From positions 1-22,608 of IMG/VR virus record IMGVR_UViG_3300027741_000287: 22,608 nucleotides of DNA; one strand, 5' to 3'. Numbering within the stretch: the first letter of the stretch is position 1; each line of letters starts with the position of its first letter. Positions 5,541 to 12,345 of this stretch are shown here, in pieces. Below the pieces are notes generated by a model, which was not told where the DNA came from, ran no database searches, and saw only the letters and a list, made by a program, of their open reading frames with translations. A program made the translations under genes and the position numbers. The stretch is from a virus.

Positions 5541-5588
5541 ATGGAAAGAGAAGATGAAATATTTGCATTATTAAACCCTGATGAATGA
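5541..5588 (+). CDS. Possible 15-residue leader peptide coupled to the sigma-like gene
   Basis: ATG at 5541 opens a 15-codon frame (MEREDEIFALLNPDE) whose TGA at 5586-5588 overlaps the ATG at 5585 as ATGA. The peptide is acidic and has no recognisable family. The exact overlap, shared with real gene pairs in this genome, suggests a leader that controls entry of ribosomes to the next gene, or the remnant 3' end of a lost gene. Chance cannot be excluded. Confidence 0.3.
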   Translation: MEREDEIFALLNPDE

Positions 5589-6046
5589 AACCCGATAGGC
5601 TGCATTTGGTTGATGTTATAGTAAGCGACAAGTCATTCAAAGAAATGTGCTATAAGATTAATATTCATTATGCTGAAGACATCTACCAAGAAACTATCTG
5701 CGAAATTCTAACTATATCAGATGAACGATTACCCGACCTTAACTATTTAAAGTTTTGGTTTTACCGAGTAGCTTTCAATGTAATGTCAAGAAATGGCAAG
5801 TTAGGAAAGATAGTTCTAAGGGAGTTAATCGAGTTCGACATCTATACACCAAGTGAACTAAGCAAAGAAATAATGACTAAGGAAGCGGAGCAGTTTATGC
5901 TTTCCTTAAACGAATTTGAAAATCGGATTATATTATTATATAATCAGTTCGGGGATATGAAGAAAGTCCAAAGGCTAACAGGCATTAGTTATTCAGCATT
6001 GAGGGCAGTCAAAGAAAAAATTAAACAAAAAGCGAAACAGATATGA
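5585..6046 (+). CDS. Sigma-70-family-like transcription factor
   Basis: This 153-residue protein looks like a compact phage sigma factor. The segment AEDIYQETICEIL (about 30-42), followed by LKFWFYRVAFNVMSR, resembles sigma region 2. The C-terminal segment EFENRIILLYNQFGDMKKVQRLTGISYSALRAVKEKIKQK (about 110-150) resembles region 4 with its helix-turn-helix. It probably directs RNA polymerase to phage promoters; its position just before late genes suits a middle-to-late switch. It may have an upstream leader frame, and its stop overlaps the start of the glycosyltransferase (ATGA). The target promoter sequence cannot be read from the protein. A plain helix-turn-helix regulator is the alternative. 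Confidence 0.6.
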   Translation: MKPDRLHLVDVIVSDKSFKEMCYKINIHYAEDIYQETICEILTISDERLPDLNYLKFWFYRVAFNVMSRNGKLGKIVLRELIEFDIYTPSELSKEIMTKEAEQFMLSLNEFENRIILLYNQFGDMKKVQRLTGISYSALRAVKEKIKQKAKQI

Positions 6047-7116
6047 TTAAACTACTAATAGTTATACCAAGTTACCCAAAGATTAGCGGAGTTGATTATC
6101 ATAGGTTATGGATGCCTCACAATGTGATGTCAGACCTTTTCAAAGATGAGATTGAGATAAGCCTAATAAATGAAGTAGACAGTGCAACAGATGAGTTCTT
6201 AAAGGACTTTGACTTAGTTGTTATGAATAGGTTTGCATCAAAGACAAACGAACCGCAGGCACTAATTGATAAACTAAAAAGAGTTGGTTTACCTTATGTG
6301 ATTGATTTGGATGATGATTATATCCTTCCAAAAAATCATATCTTATACTATGCAGCAAAGGATGGCAACCATACCGAACAAATTAGTTTAGCAGTAAAGA
6401 ATGCAACCGCATGCACAACTACTCATGAATTATTGGCGAATACACTCACTAAGGAATTAGGGCAAAAAAATATTTACATAGTACCTAATGGAATTTATCC
6501 AGAGGGACATTTTGAATTAAGAGAACCACAATTCAATGGTAAATTAAACTTTGGTTGGAGTGGGTCAATCACTCACTTAGAAGATGTAATTTTAATGCAC
6601 GATAGTTTATATTCGTTATACACGGCAGAAGATTACAAAGATAAGTTTAAAGTTGTTTATGGTGGTTTTGCAAGTCAATCAGATACAAGTCAAGCTATAT
6701 TAAGTGTATTGAGCGCAAGGGGTAAGGCAAATGAATCTCAATTTGGAATCTTCAAAGAAACTGGAGTAAAGGAATATGGAAACTTTTATGACTTGATAAA
6801 CGTATCACTTATACCACTTCGGAACAATCGTTTTAATAACAACAAGTCAAACTTAAAACTATTGGAGTCAGGATTTAAGATGAAAGCAGTAATATGCAGC
6901 GATGTTTACCCTTATTCGCCCGACTTAAAACATGGGGTTAATTGCCTAAAAGTTAAACATAAAAACGATTGGTATAAGTACATGACTAAACTAATAGATA
7001 ATCCGAACCTTGTTGAAGATTTGAGGGCGCAATTATATATTGATATGCAACGCTACCACATGACTAATGTAGCAACTGAAAGATTTGAAGCATACAAACA
7101 AATTTTAAATAAATAA
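6043..7116 (+). CDS. Glycosyltransferase, GT4-like (GT-B fold)
   Basis: This 357-residue protein resembles group 1 (GT4-type) glycosyltransferases, which move a sugar from a nucleotide-sugar donor. The N-terminal half has LLIVIPSYPKISGVDYHRLWMP (from residue 3), DLVVMNRF and PYVIDLDDDY. The hinge contains the IYIVPNGIYP segment typical of the family. The C-terminal half has a start of the second Rossmann-like domain (LNFGWSGSITHLED) and a NNNKSNLKLLESGFKMKAVI stretch (about 263-282) that carries the donor-binding loop. A length near 360 fits a single GT-B enzyme. It lies between a sigma-like gene and a membrane protein, far from any host sugar locus. In phages such enzymes can decorate DNA bases, virion proteins or host surface; the acceptor is unknown here. 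Confidence 0.75.
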   Translation: MIKLLIVIPSYPKISGVDYHRLWMPHNVMSDLFKDEIEISLINEVDSATDEFLKDFDLVVMNRFASKTNEPQALIDKLKRVGLPYVIDLDDDYILPKNHILYYAAKDGNHTEQISLAVKNATACTTTHELLANTLTKELGQKNIYIVPNGIYPEGHFELREPQFNGKLNFGWSGSITHLEDVILMHDSLYSLYTAEDYKDKFKVVYGGFASQSDTSQAILSVLSARGKANESQFGIFKETGVKEYGNFYDLINVSLIPLRNNRFNNNKSNLKLLESGFKMKAVICSDVYPYSPDLKHGVNCLKVKHKNDWYKYMTKLIDNPNLVEDLRAQLYIDMQRYHMTNVATERFEAYKQILNK

Positions 7117-7117
7117 T

Positions 7118-7363
7118 ATGATAACACTTTTAGGATTACCTTTTTTATGGATTAGTTTTTTTACCGCAGGTAGTTTACCAAGTTGGTTAGACTTCAAACC
7201 TTTTAACTGCATTGTATGCCTTTCTTTTTGGAGTACATTATTTGGAGTACTATTTTTTATATTTGTACCGATAACGCAACCTATTCTTATTGGATTAGGG
7301 TATGGTGGATTTGCAAGCTACTTAGCTATATTGATGAAAAGACTTTTAATTAAATTATACTGA
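7118..7363 (+). CDS. Small two-helix membrane protein
   Basis: This 81-residue protein has two or three hydrophobic stretches: MITLLGLPFLWISFFTAG (1-18), FWSTLFGVLFFIFVPI (about 37-52) and a third ending in LAILMKRLLIKLY. A conserved-looking FNCIVCLSFW loop (about 29-38) with a CxxC pair lies between the first two. I recognise this form from other Bacteroidetes phages, but its role is not known to me. It could be mistaken for a holin by size, but it is far from any lysis gene. It starts one base after the glycosyltransferase stop and shares one base with the next gene. Confidence 0.6.
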   Translation: MITLLGLPFLWISFFTAGSLPSWLDFKPFNCIVCLSFWSTLFGVLFFIFVPITQPILIGLGYGGFASYLAILMKRLLIKLY

Positions 7364-7644
7364 TGAAAACCTTTGATGAAATTTACAGCGAGATAATTTT
7401 TAAGGATGAGACGATTCGTTTTTCATTGCGTGAACTTTTGCACGTATTTCAAACCGAGAATAGTTGGATAGGTCAAACAAACCAACTGCTTCAATTAAAA
7501 GAATTTCAACACGAATTAACGGGAATAAGACCAGGCGGTTGTAGTGGATGTAATATTGAAGTACTAATGAACATGATAAGGTGGGTTAATAAATATGAAT
7601 CAGATAAGGCAGCGCAAGAAATAAAAGCAAAGAAAAAAAAATGA
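7363..7644 (+). CDS. Small unknown protein with CSGC motif
   Basis: This 93-residue protein has an acidic helical N-terminus, a central WIGQTNQLLQLKEFQHELTG segment, a GGCSGCNIEVL motif (about 58-68) and a lysine-rich end. The single CxxC could bind metal in a dimer or be redox-active. No family is recognised. It is overlapped by one base upstream and by four bases (ATGA) downstream, so it is embedded in the same operon as the glycosyltransferase and the methyltransferase. Confidence 0.6.
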   Translation: MKTFDEIYSEIIFKDETIRFSLRELLHVFQTENSWIGQTNQLLQLKEFQHELTGIRPGGCSGCNIEVLMNMIRWVNKYESDKAAQEIKAKKKK

Positions 7645-8171
7645 TAAGCGATAAAGAATTTTTAGAAGAAGAATTGAAAATGGGAATTGACCCATTCAAT
7701 CAAGACTTCATTAACCTATGCAACGCAACCGCAAACGCAATAGAACAAGAAATAACATTTAAAAATGTATTGGATTATGGTGCAGGTGTAGGGGCTTATG
7801 CTGATGCTTTCCATAAGAAAGGTTATGAGGTGTCAGCCTTTGAATATTTTGAGGCACACCGCAACTATTTAGCGGATAAAATGCCACATATCAAAGTAGT
7901 ACCCAAACCGATTACAACTGACTTAATGCTATTTATTGAGGTGTCGGAACACATGACCGATAAGCAGATTACATCTCTATTTAAAAAGATTAAACCTAGT
8001 CATATTCTATTTAGTTCAACACCTAATATAACCGATAGGGATAAAGATTGGGGACATATCAACATAAAGACACATGATGAATGGAACGCCACCTTTGAGA
8101 AATTAGGCTATGAATTTATAAAAGACCTAACATTGCCAACAACTTGGAGTAAATTATACAAACTGAAATAA
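7641..8171 (+). CDS. SAM-dependent methyltransferase, class I (not a DNA amino-methyltransferase)
   Basis: This 176-residue protein has the Rossmann-type SAM-binding motif VLDYGAGVGAYADAF at about 43-57, followed by the acidic end of the second strand (SAFEYFEAH). A motif IV-like IEVSEHMTD lies near 99-107, and SSTPN...DWGHINIKTHDEW follows (about 130-152). These match the methyltransferase 11/23 type that modifies small molecules, sugars or proteins, and it lacks the DPPY motif of DNA enzymes. Its closeness to the glycosyltransferase suggests joint modification of one acceptor, for example a sugar. That link is inference. It ends one base before the small terminase gene. Confidence 0.7.
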   Translation: MISDKEFLEEELKMGIDPFNQDFINLCNATANAIEQEITFKNVLDYGAGVGAYADAFHKKGYEVSAFEYFEAHRNYLADKMPHIKVVPKPITTDLMLFIEVSEHMTDKQITSLFKKIKPSHILFSSTPNITDRDKDWGHINIKTHDEWNATFEKLGYEFIKDLTLPTTWSKLYKLK

Positions 8172-8172
8172 A

Positions 8173-8574
8173 ATGGGAAAGAGTAAATACATTGAAACAC
8201 CCGAAAAGATGTGGGAATACTTTGAAGCATATCGCCAAAAAGTAAAAAGTAACCCTATTTTAGTTCAAGACTTTGTCGGAAAGGATGGTGATGAGGTAAA
8301 CAGAAAGAAAGAAAGACCATTGACATTGGAAGGTTTTGAAGTATGGTGCTTTGAAAACAATATTATAAGCGATTTAAGCGACTATTTTGAAAATAAGCAA
8401 GAAAGATACACAGACTATGTCCCTATCTGTCGCACGATACGCAAAATGATTAGAAACGACCAAATTGAAGGAGGTATGAGTGGAATCTACAACCCAAGCA
8501 TAACACAGCGTTTAAATGGTTTGACAGATAAGAGTGAAGTAAGGCATATTGAGCAGCCACTTTTTCCCGAGTAA
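8173..8574 (+). CDS. Terminase small subunit (gp3-like DNA-packaging protein)
   Basis: This 133-residue protein precedes the large terminase and has the pattern of the gp3-type small terminase: TPEKMWEYFEAYRQKVKSNP at the start, RPLTLEGFEVWCFENNI in the middle, CRTIRKMIRNDQIEGGMSGIYNPSITQRLNGL near the end, and an acidic LFPE tail. The small subunit recognises phage DNA and guides the large subunit to cut and package it. Helical content, length and gene order agree. No DNA-binding site (cos or pac) could be pointed to in the sequence. Confidence 0.75.
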   Translation: MGKSKYIETPEKMWEYFEAYRQKVKSNPILVQDFVGKDGDEVNRKKERPLTLEGFEVWCFENNIISDLSDYFENKQERYTDYVPICRTIRKMIRNDQIEGGMSGIYNPSITQRLNGLTDKSEVRHIEQPLFPE

Positions 8575-8580
8575 ACAGCA

Positions 8581-8617
8581 ACTAAAATAAATTTAGTAAG
8601 CCAAAACAAAGGTTTTG
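8581..8617. other. Two short inverted repeats in the gap before the large terminase gene
   Basis: ACTAAA (8581-8586) pairs with TTTAGT (8592-8597), and CAAAAC (8602-8607) pairs with GTTTTG (8612-8617). Both stems are six pairs with small loops and lie in the 71-base gap between the two terminase genes. They may affect translation or processing of the transcript; A+T-rich repeats of this size can also arise by chance. Confidence 0.25.
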
Positions 8618-8645
8618 ATTTAAAATACCACCATTCACATAAATA

Positions 8646-9821
8646 ATGTTTAAACGTACAACCGCAATAAATAGATTATTGAAGTTAACTGCCCGAAAGA
8701 AGATTATACAAGGCGGAACAAGTGCAGGCAAAACATTTGGAATCTTACCCATCCTAATTGACAGGGCAAGCAAAACACCACATCTTGAAATATCAGTAGT
8801 TTCTGAAACCATCCCACATCTTCGCAGGGGTGCAATGAAAGACTTTTTAAAAATAATGGAGTGGACTGGTCGTTATTCCGATTTGAATTGGAATCGCTCA
8901 CTACTTACCTATCGTTTTGCAAATGGTTCATACATCGAGTTTTTTTCAGCCGAAATGGAAAGCAAGTTAAGAGGTGCAAGAAGAAACATCCTATACATTA
9001 ACGAAGCGAATAATATAACCTTTGAATCTTATCATCAATTAGCAGTCCGAACAAGTGGCGAAATATGGTTAGACTTTAACCCTACCAATGAATTTTGGGC
9101 GCATACCGAATTGATGAATGATCAAGACACTGAACACATCATATTGACTTATAAAGATAATGAAGCACTACCCGAAACAATTATACACGACATTGAAGCA
9201 GCCGAACTAAAAGCTAAAACCTCAACTTATTGGGCGAATTGGTGGCAAGTTTATGGACTTGGGCAAGTAGGAAGCCTGCAAGATGTTATCTTTGACCAGT
9301 GGAAACAGATTGACACCATCCCAGAGAAAGCCGACTTAGTAGGTCATGGAATGGATTTTGGATTTACGAATGACCCAAGCACACTTGTAGCGATTTACAA
9401 GTACGAAGGCAAACTAATCATTGATGAATTACTATACCGAACTAATATGACAAATAACGACTTAGGTAACTTTCTTAAGTCCATCCAATTTGGGCGCAAG
9501 GAGTTAATCTGTGATAGTGCCGAACCTAAGTCAATCGAAGAGTTAAGGCTGCAAGGTTTCAATGTTAGACCTGCGGTTAAAGGTCCTGATAGTATCAAGA
9601 TAGGAATTGACATATTAAAGAGATATGAGATACAAGTTACAAAGAACTCAACTAATCTAATCAAAGAGTTAAGGGGCTACACATGGGAGAAAGATAATGA
9701 GGGCAAACTAACAGGCAAACCAATAGATAGTCTAAACCATTGCGTTGACCCTATGAGATATGTAGCACTCTTAAAATTAAATAACCGACCAAGTGGCAAA
9801 TATTCAACAATTTCAATTTAA
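8646..9821 (+). CDS. terL: Terminase large subunit
   Basis: This 391-residue protein is the packaging motor ATPase and nuclease (PBSX/Terminase_3-like). The Walker A motif is GGTSAGKT at 23-30; the Walker B segment with catalytic glutamate is NILYINEA at about 114-121. The C-terminal RNase H-like nuclease shows acidic positions in GMDFGFTNDPS (about 235-245), CDSAEPKSIEEL (about 289-300) and near the end at DPMRY. The length is usual for this group. An in-frame stop just before 8646 fixes ATG 8646 as the first possible start. It uses ATP at the portal to drive DNA into the prohead and cuts the concatemer. The portal it partners is unusually far away, at 20387. Confidence 0.9.
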   Translation: MFKRTTAINRLLKLTARKKIIQGGTSAGKTFGILPILIDRASKTPHLEISVVSETIPHLRRGAMKDFLKIMEWTGRYSDLNWNRSLLTYRFANGSYIEFFSAEMESKLRGARRNILYINEANNITFESYHQLAVRTSGEIWLDFNPTNEFWAHTELMNDQDTEHIILTYKDNEALPETIIHDIEAAELKAKTSTYWANWWQVYGLGQVGSLQDVIFDQWKQIDTIPEKADLVGHGMDFGFTNDPSTLVAIYKYEGKLIIDELLYRTNMTNNDLGNFLKSIQFGRKELICDSAEPKSIEELRLQGFNVRPAVKGPDSIKIGIDILKRYEIQVTKNSTNLIKELRGYTWEKDNEGKLTGKPIDSLNHCVDPMRYVALLKLNNRPSGKYSTISI

Positions 9822-9838
9822 ACTTATATTTATAAATA

Positions 9839-10462
9839 ATGATAGGCAATTACAACCAACTAACGATTAAGCAATTTTTAAAAATCAAACTAATTAGCGA
9901 ACTTGAACAAGACTCTTTGCATAGAAAGGTTTTGATATTAAGCGAAATTAGTGGTGTTTCAGTTGATGAAATCGAAAGTATGCCAATAGGCGAAATGATT
10001 GATGCACTAAAAGGACTTGATAAGATTGAGAACCTGCAAGCGGATGAAAAGATTAAGTTAAAATTCAAAGTAGGTGGTAGAAAGTTTATCGTTAAGTGGA
10101 AAGAGCAAGAATTAACAAGTGAGCAATTCATCGATGTTAGTCACTTTTGCAAAGAGCCTGAAAAGATATTGACTAATATACATAATATACTTGCTTCGGT
10201 ATGTGTGGAACGTAATTGGTATGGTAAGGAGTTAGGATATAAAGGCGATAACCACAAAGAGATTGCAGATCTATTCTATAATGAGATGAAAATATCGACT
10301 GCATATCCTATCATGCTTTTTTTTTGCAAATACTACGAGGCATTGCAGCGAAATATCCTAACCTTTTTGGAATCGGAAGCGATGAAAGCGATGGACAGCA
10401 CGAAGGACCTGATGGAGAAATTCAAACTTTTAGAACAAAGTGGGGATGGATTGCAAGCATAA
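9839..10462 (+). CDS. Tail assembly chaperone, short form (gpG-like)
   Basis: This 207-residue protein resembles the tail chaperones of long-tailed phages: a helical start with LTIKQFLKIKLISELEQDSL, the pattern VDEIESMPIGEMIDAL, then a beta-containing LKFKVGGRKFIVKWKEQELTSEQF segment and a helical end. Such proteins coat the tape measure protein during tail assembly and normally exist as two forms made by frameshifting. Here the frame crosses a run of nine T (10317-10325), and a second open frame in the -1 register continues to 10605. That combination is the strongest support for the call. The last 45 residues, after the run, are specific to the short form. Confidence 0.65.
   Translation: MIGNYNQLTIKQFLKIKLISELEQDSLHRKVLILSEISGVSVDEIESMPIGEMIDALKGLDKIENLQADEKIKLKFKVGGRKFIVKWKEQELTSEQFIDVSHFCKEPEKILTNIHNILASVCVERNWYGKELGYKGDNHKEIADLFYNEMKISTAYPIMLFFCKYYEALQRNILTFLESEAMKAMDSTKDLMEKFKLLEQSGDGLQA
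10317..10325 (+). promoter_or_regulatory. Probable -1 ribosomal frameshift slippery run (nine T)
   Basis: In the first frame the codons read CTT TTT TTT TGC; slipping back one base gives TTT TTT TTG and enters the 93-codon second frame. Phenylalanine tRNA can re-pair fully at TTT TTT after a -1 shift. Position, register and neighbours match the programmed frameshift conserved in tail chaperone genes of long-tailed phages. Confidence 0.7.
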
Positions 10463-10605
10463 ATGATATATGCAAAGATGACCGAACAAAATGGGATTAT
10501 TTTTTTAGGATGAATGTAATTGAGTTTCTAAACACAATGACATTTTATAAAGATAAAAGCGAACACGAAAAAGAAATATGGACAAGGCAGCAGCAGCAGC
10601 ATTAG
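10324..10605 (+). CDS. C-terminal extension of the tail chaperone (gpT-like part, -1 frame)
   Basis: This frame of 93 codons has no good start of its own: a TTG at 10324 directly follows the T run and the first ATG comes very late. It is best read as the continuation made when ribosomes slip back one base at 10317-10325, giving a fusion of about 255 residues (162 from the first frame plus 93). The extension holds TKWGWIASINDICKDDRTKWDYFF and MNVIEFLNTMTFYKDKS, with the W-A-I/KWD/FLN-M pattern of gpT-like extensions that contact tail tube subunits. It overlaps the short form by 139 bases and the next gene by 28. Confidence 0.65.
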   Translation: MQILRGIAAKYPNLFGIGSDESDGQHEGPDGEIQTFRTKWGWIASINDICKDDRTKWDYFFRMNVIEFLNTMTFYKDKSEHEKEIWTRQQQQH

Positions 10606-11204
10606 GAGCAAGGTTTGGAGAGTCAATTAAAGACTATACAAAAGCAAGTGAGAATATCATTGAGGCTATTGTTATCGACCATTGCAACGAAGGTATAAAG
10701 TTGATGTCTAAACAGATAAAATCAAAGGCAAGGACAGGGCAAGCTAGTACATTAGCAGCAAGTATGAGTAATGTTCCTATTCAAGTAAGTGCAACTAAGT
10801 TTCAAGTCAATACAATTAGCACCGAGTATTATGCTGACTTTGTAGACAAGGGAGTGAAAGGAGTTAGAAACAAAGGAAAAGCACCAAGCAGCCCTTATAG
10901 TTTTAAGAACTTAGGAACATCAAAGGCAATGATTGAATCGTTTAAGGATTACATTGCAAGAACAGGCAGCAAGTCAATGAATAAAAAAACATTGATACGC
11001 AAAAACAAGAAAAAACAATCAGACCTAATAACTAAGGAAGCTAAACAAATGGCAGTTGCAACTAAAATAGGAGGTATTAAACCAATGAATTTTATAAGCA
11101 AAGCAGACAATCCACAAAGAACAAAACAACTTGCTCGAAACTTAGCAGCGGCATTAGGCAAGGCAATGGCAAAGAATATAAAAATATCAATCAATGGCAA
11201 TTAA
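10578..11204 (+). CDS. HK97 gp10-like minor structural protein
   Basis: This 208-residue basic protein resembles gp10-like or neck/tail-completion proteins. The key segment is TISTEYYADFVDKGVKGVRNKGKAP (about 80-104), where the YADFVDKGV motif is typical; the C-terminal part has many lysines (NKKKQ) and ends with a helix LARNLAAALGKAMAKNIK. It would join head and tail or finish the tail. The N-terminal MDKAAAAAL is encoded by a short GCA repeat. It overlaps the chaperone extension by 28 bases and the next gene by 11. The family assignment is moderately sure; exact position in the virion is not known. Confidence 0.55.
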   Translation: MDKAAAAALGARFGESIKDYTKASENIIEAIVIDHCNEGIKLMSKQIKSKARTGQASTLAASMSNVPIQVSATKFQVNTISTEYYADFVDKGVKGVRNKGKAPSSPYSFKNLGTSKAMIESFKDYIARTGSKSMNKKTLIRKNKKKQSDLITKEAKQMAVATKIGGIKPMNFISKADNPQRTKQLARNLAAALGKAMAKNIKISINGN

Positions 11205-12345
11205 CATCATATCAAACCCTAACAGCGTAGTAAGTGCATTTAATCAAATGGCATTTAATGTTAGTTCAACTCAAGCAGGGCAAAGCAATTTTAATTTTAT
11301 AGCCGATGTATATGTGAGTGGAATTACTAACGCAGTAAGTAGAATCGCAATACCAAAACATCCAAGTGTGAATACTTGTTTGATTGATACAAGTCCGATA
11401 TTGAAGAACTATGTTAAAAATGATTTCTTCAATGTAAATAGTTCTTATATATATTGTGAGCCTAACTTAAATAGTAGGGTAAAATATTATGTTCAATATG
11501 GGGAGTTATACGATGTTAGTGGAGTGCCTACTATTTATGATAACCTTAGAAGATTCCCGACATCAGGAAGTAACACCGCAGTAAATTCGATATTTGGATT
11601 TGAGCAATTCAACACTAATGTTTGGAATAATTATGATGTAAGCGGATTTGGTTTCTTAACCAATATTCCCGAAAGAATAACAATCGAACAAGGTCAAGAA
11701 TTGAGATTGAGTTTTTACGACCCAAGCAATTTGATAAGATTTTTATATGTTGATGGTGTGTATGAAGACTATATTTTGCCAAATAAAGTAAGTGGAGAAT
11801 TCTTATATAACGTAAATATAAAAAACGTACTTGGTACGGGTGCACCTTATCAAACCATAGGAACTCATACAATAACACTTGCTAATAGTTTTGTCGCAGC
11901 GGTTAAAACCATAACGATTGAGATAGTTGCAAAGTGTTCTAAGTTTGATACAATACGTTTACATTGGTTAAATAACTTAGGGGGATGGGATAGTTACAAC
12001 TTCACAAAACAATCCATTAAAGCAATGGATATTGAACGCAAGCAGTTTAAGAAAATGATGTCAATCGGGTATTCAAAGAGTGACAGATTAAAGACTAACT
12101 ACAACACAACCATAATAGACAAGTTACAAATAAATTCGGATTGGATAAGCGATGACATGGCTGATTGGTTTCAAGGATTGCTTACAAGTCCGATAGTCTA
12201 TTTAGAAAGAGGTCCGAATGACTTCGTTTCAATTAACATAACCAACTCATCATACCTCATTCAAGAATATTTGAATGGTCGCAAAATTCACAACTTGCAG
12301 TTAGATATTGAATACTCATACAACCGTTATAGTCAATCATTATAA
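11194..12345 (+). CDS. Tail structural protein of unknown position
   Basis: This 383-residue protein is rich in beta-strand patterns, asparagine and aromatic residues, as in virion proteins. Notable segments are SPILKNYVKNDFFNVN (about 67-82), ERITIEQGQELRLSFYD (about 159-175), IRLHWLNNLGGWDSYNFTKQS (about 253-273), and a DWFQGLLTSPIVYLE stretch near 327-341. Proteins with the LNxxGGWDxYxF pattern occur near the tape measure in Bacteroidetes phages and are probably tail-tip or distal-tail parts. It overlaps both neighbours (11 bases upstream, one base downstream), showing coupled expression with the 864-residue tail protein. A precise function is not assigned. Confidence 0.55.
   Translation: MAINIISNPNSVVSAFNQMAFNVSSTQAGQSNFNFIADVYVSGITNAVSRIAIPKHPSVNTCLIDTSPILKNYVKNDFFNVNSSYIYCEPNLNSRVKYYVQYGELYDVSGVPTIYDNLRRFPTSGSNTAVNSIFGFEQFNTNVWNNYDVSGFGFLTNIPERITIEQGQELRLSFYDPSNLIRFLYVDGVYEDYILPNKVSGEFLYNVNIKNVLGTGAPYQTIGTHTITLANSFVAAVKTITIEIVAKCSKFDTIRLHWLNNLGGWDSYNFTKQSIKAMDIERKQFKKMMSIGYSKSDRLKTNYNTTIIDKLQINSDWISDDMADWFQGLLTSPIVYLERGPNDFVSINITNSSYLIQEYLNGRKIHNLQLDIEYSYNRYSQSL

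Noticed and set aside
7118-7363. Holin
   Set aside because: Size and hydrophobicity fit, but there is no endolysin nearby and the CxxC loop points to another membrane protein type.
10324-10605. Independent gene starting at TTG 10324
   Set aside because: It begins at the slippery run and lacks a ribosome site; the frameshift explanation fits position, register and family.
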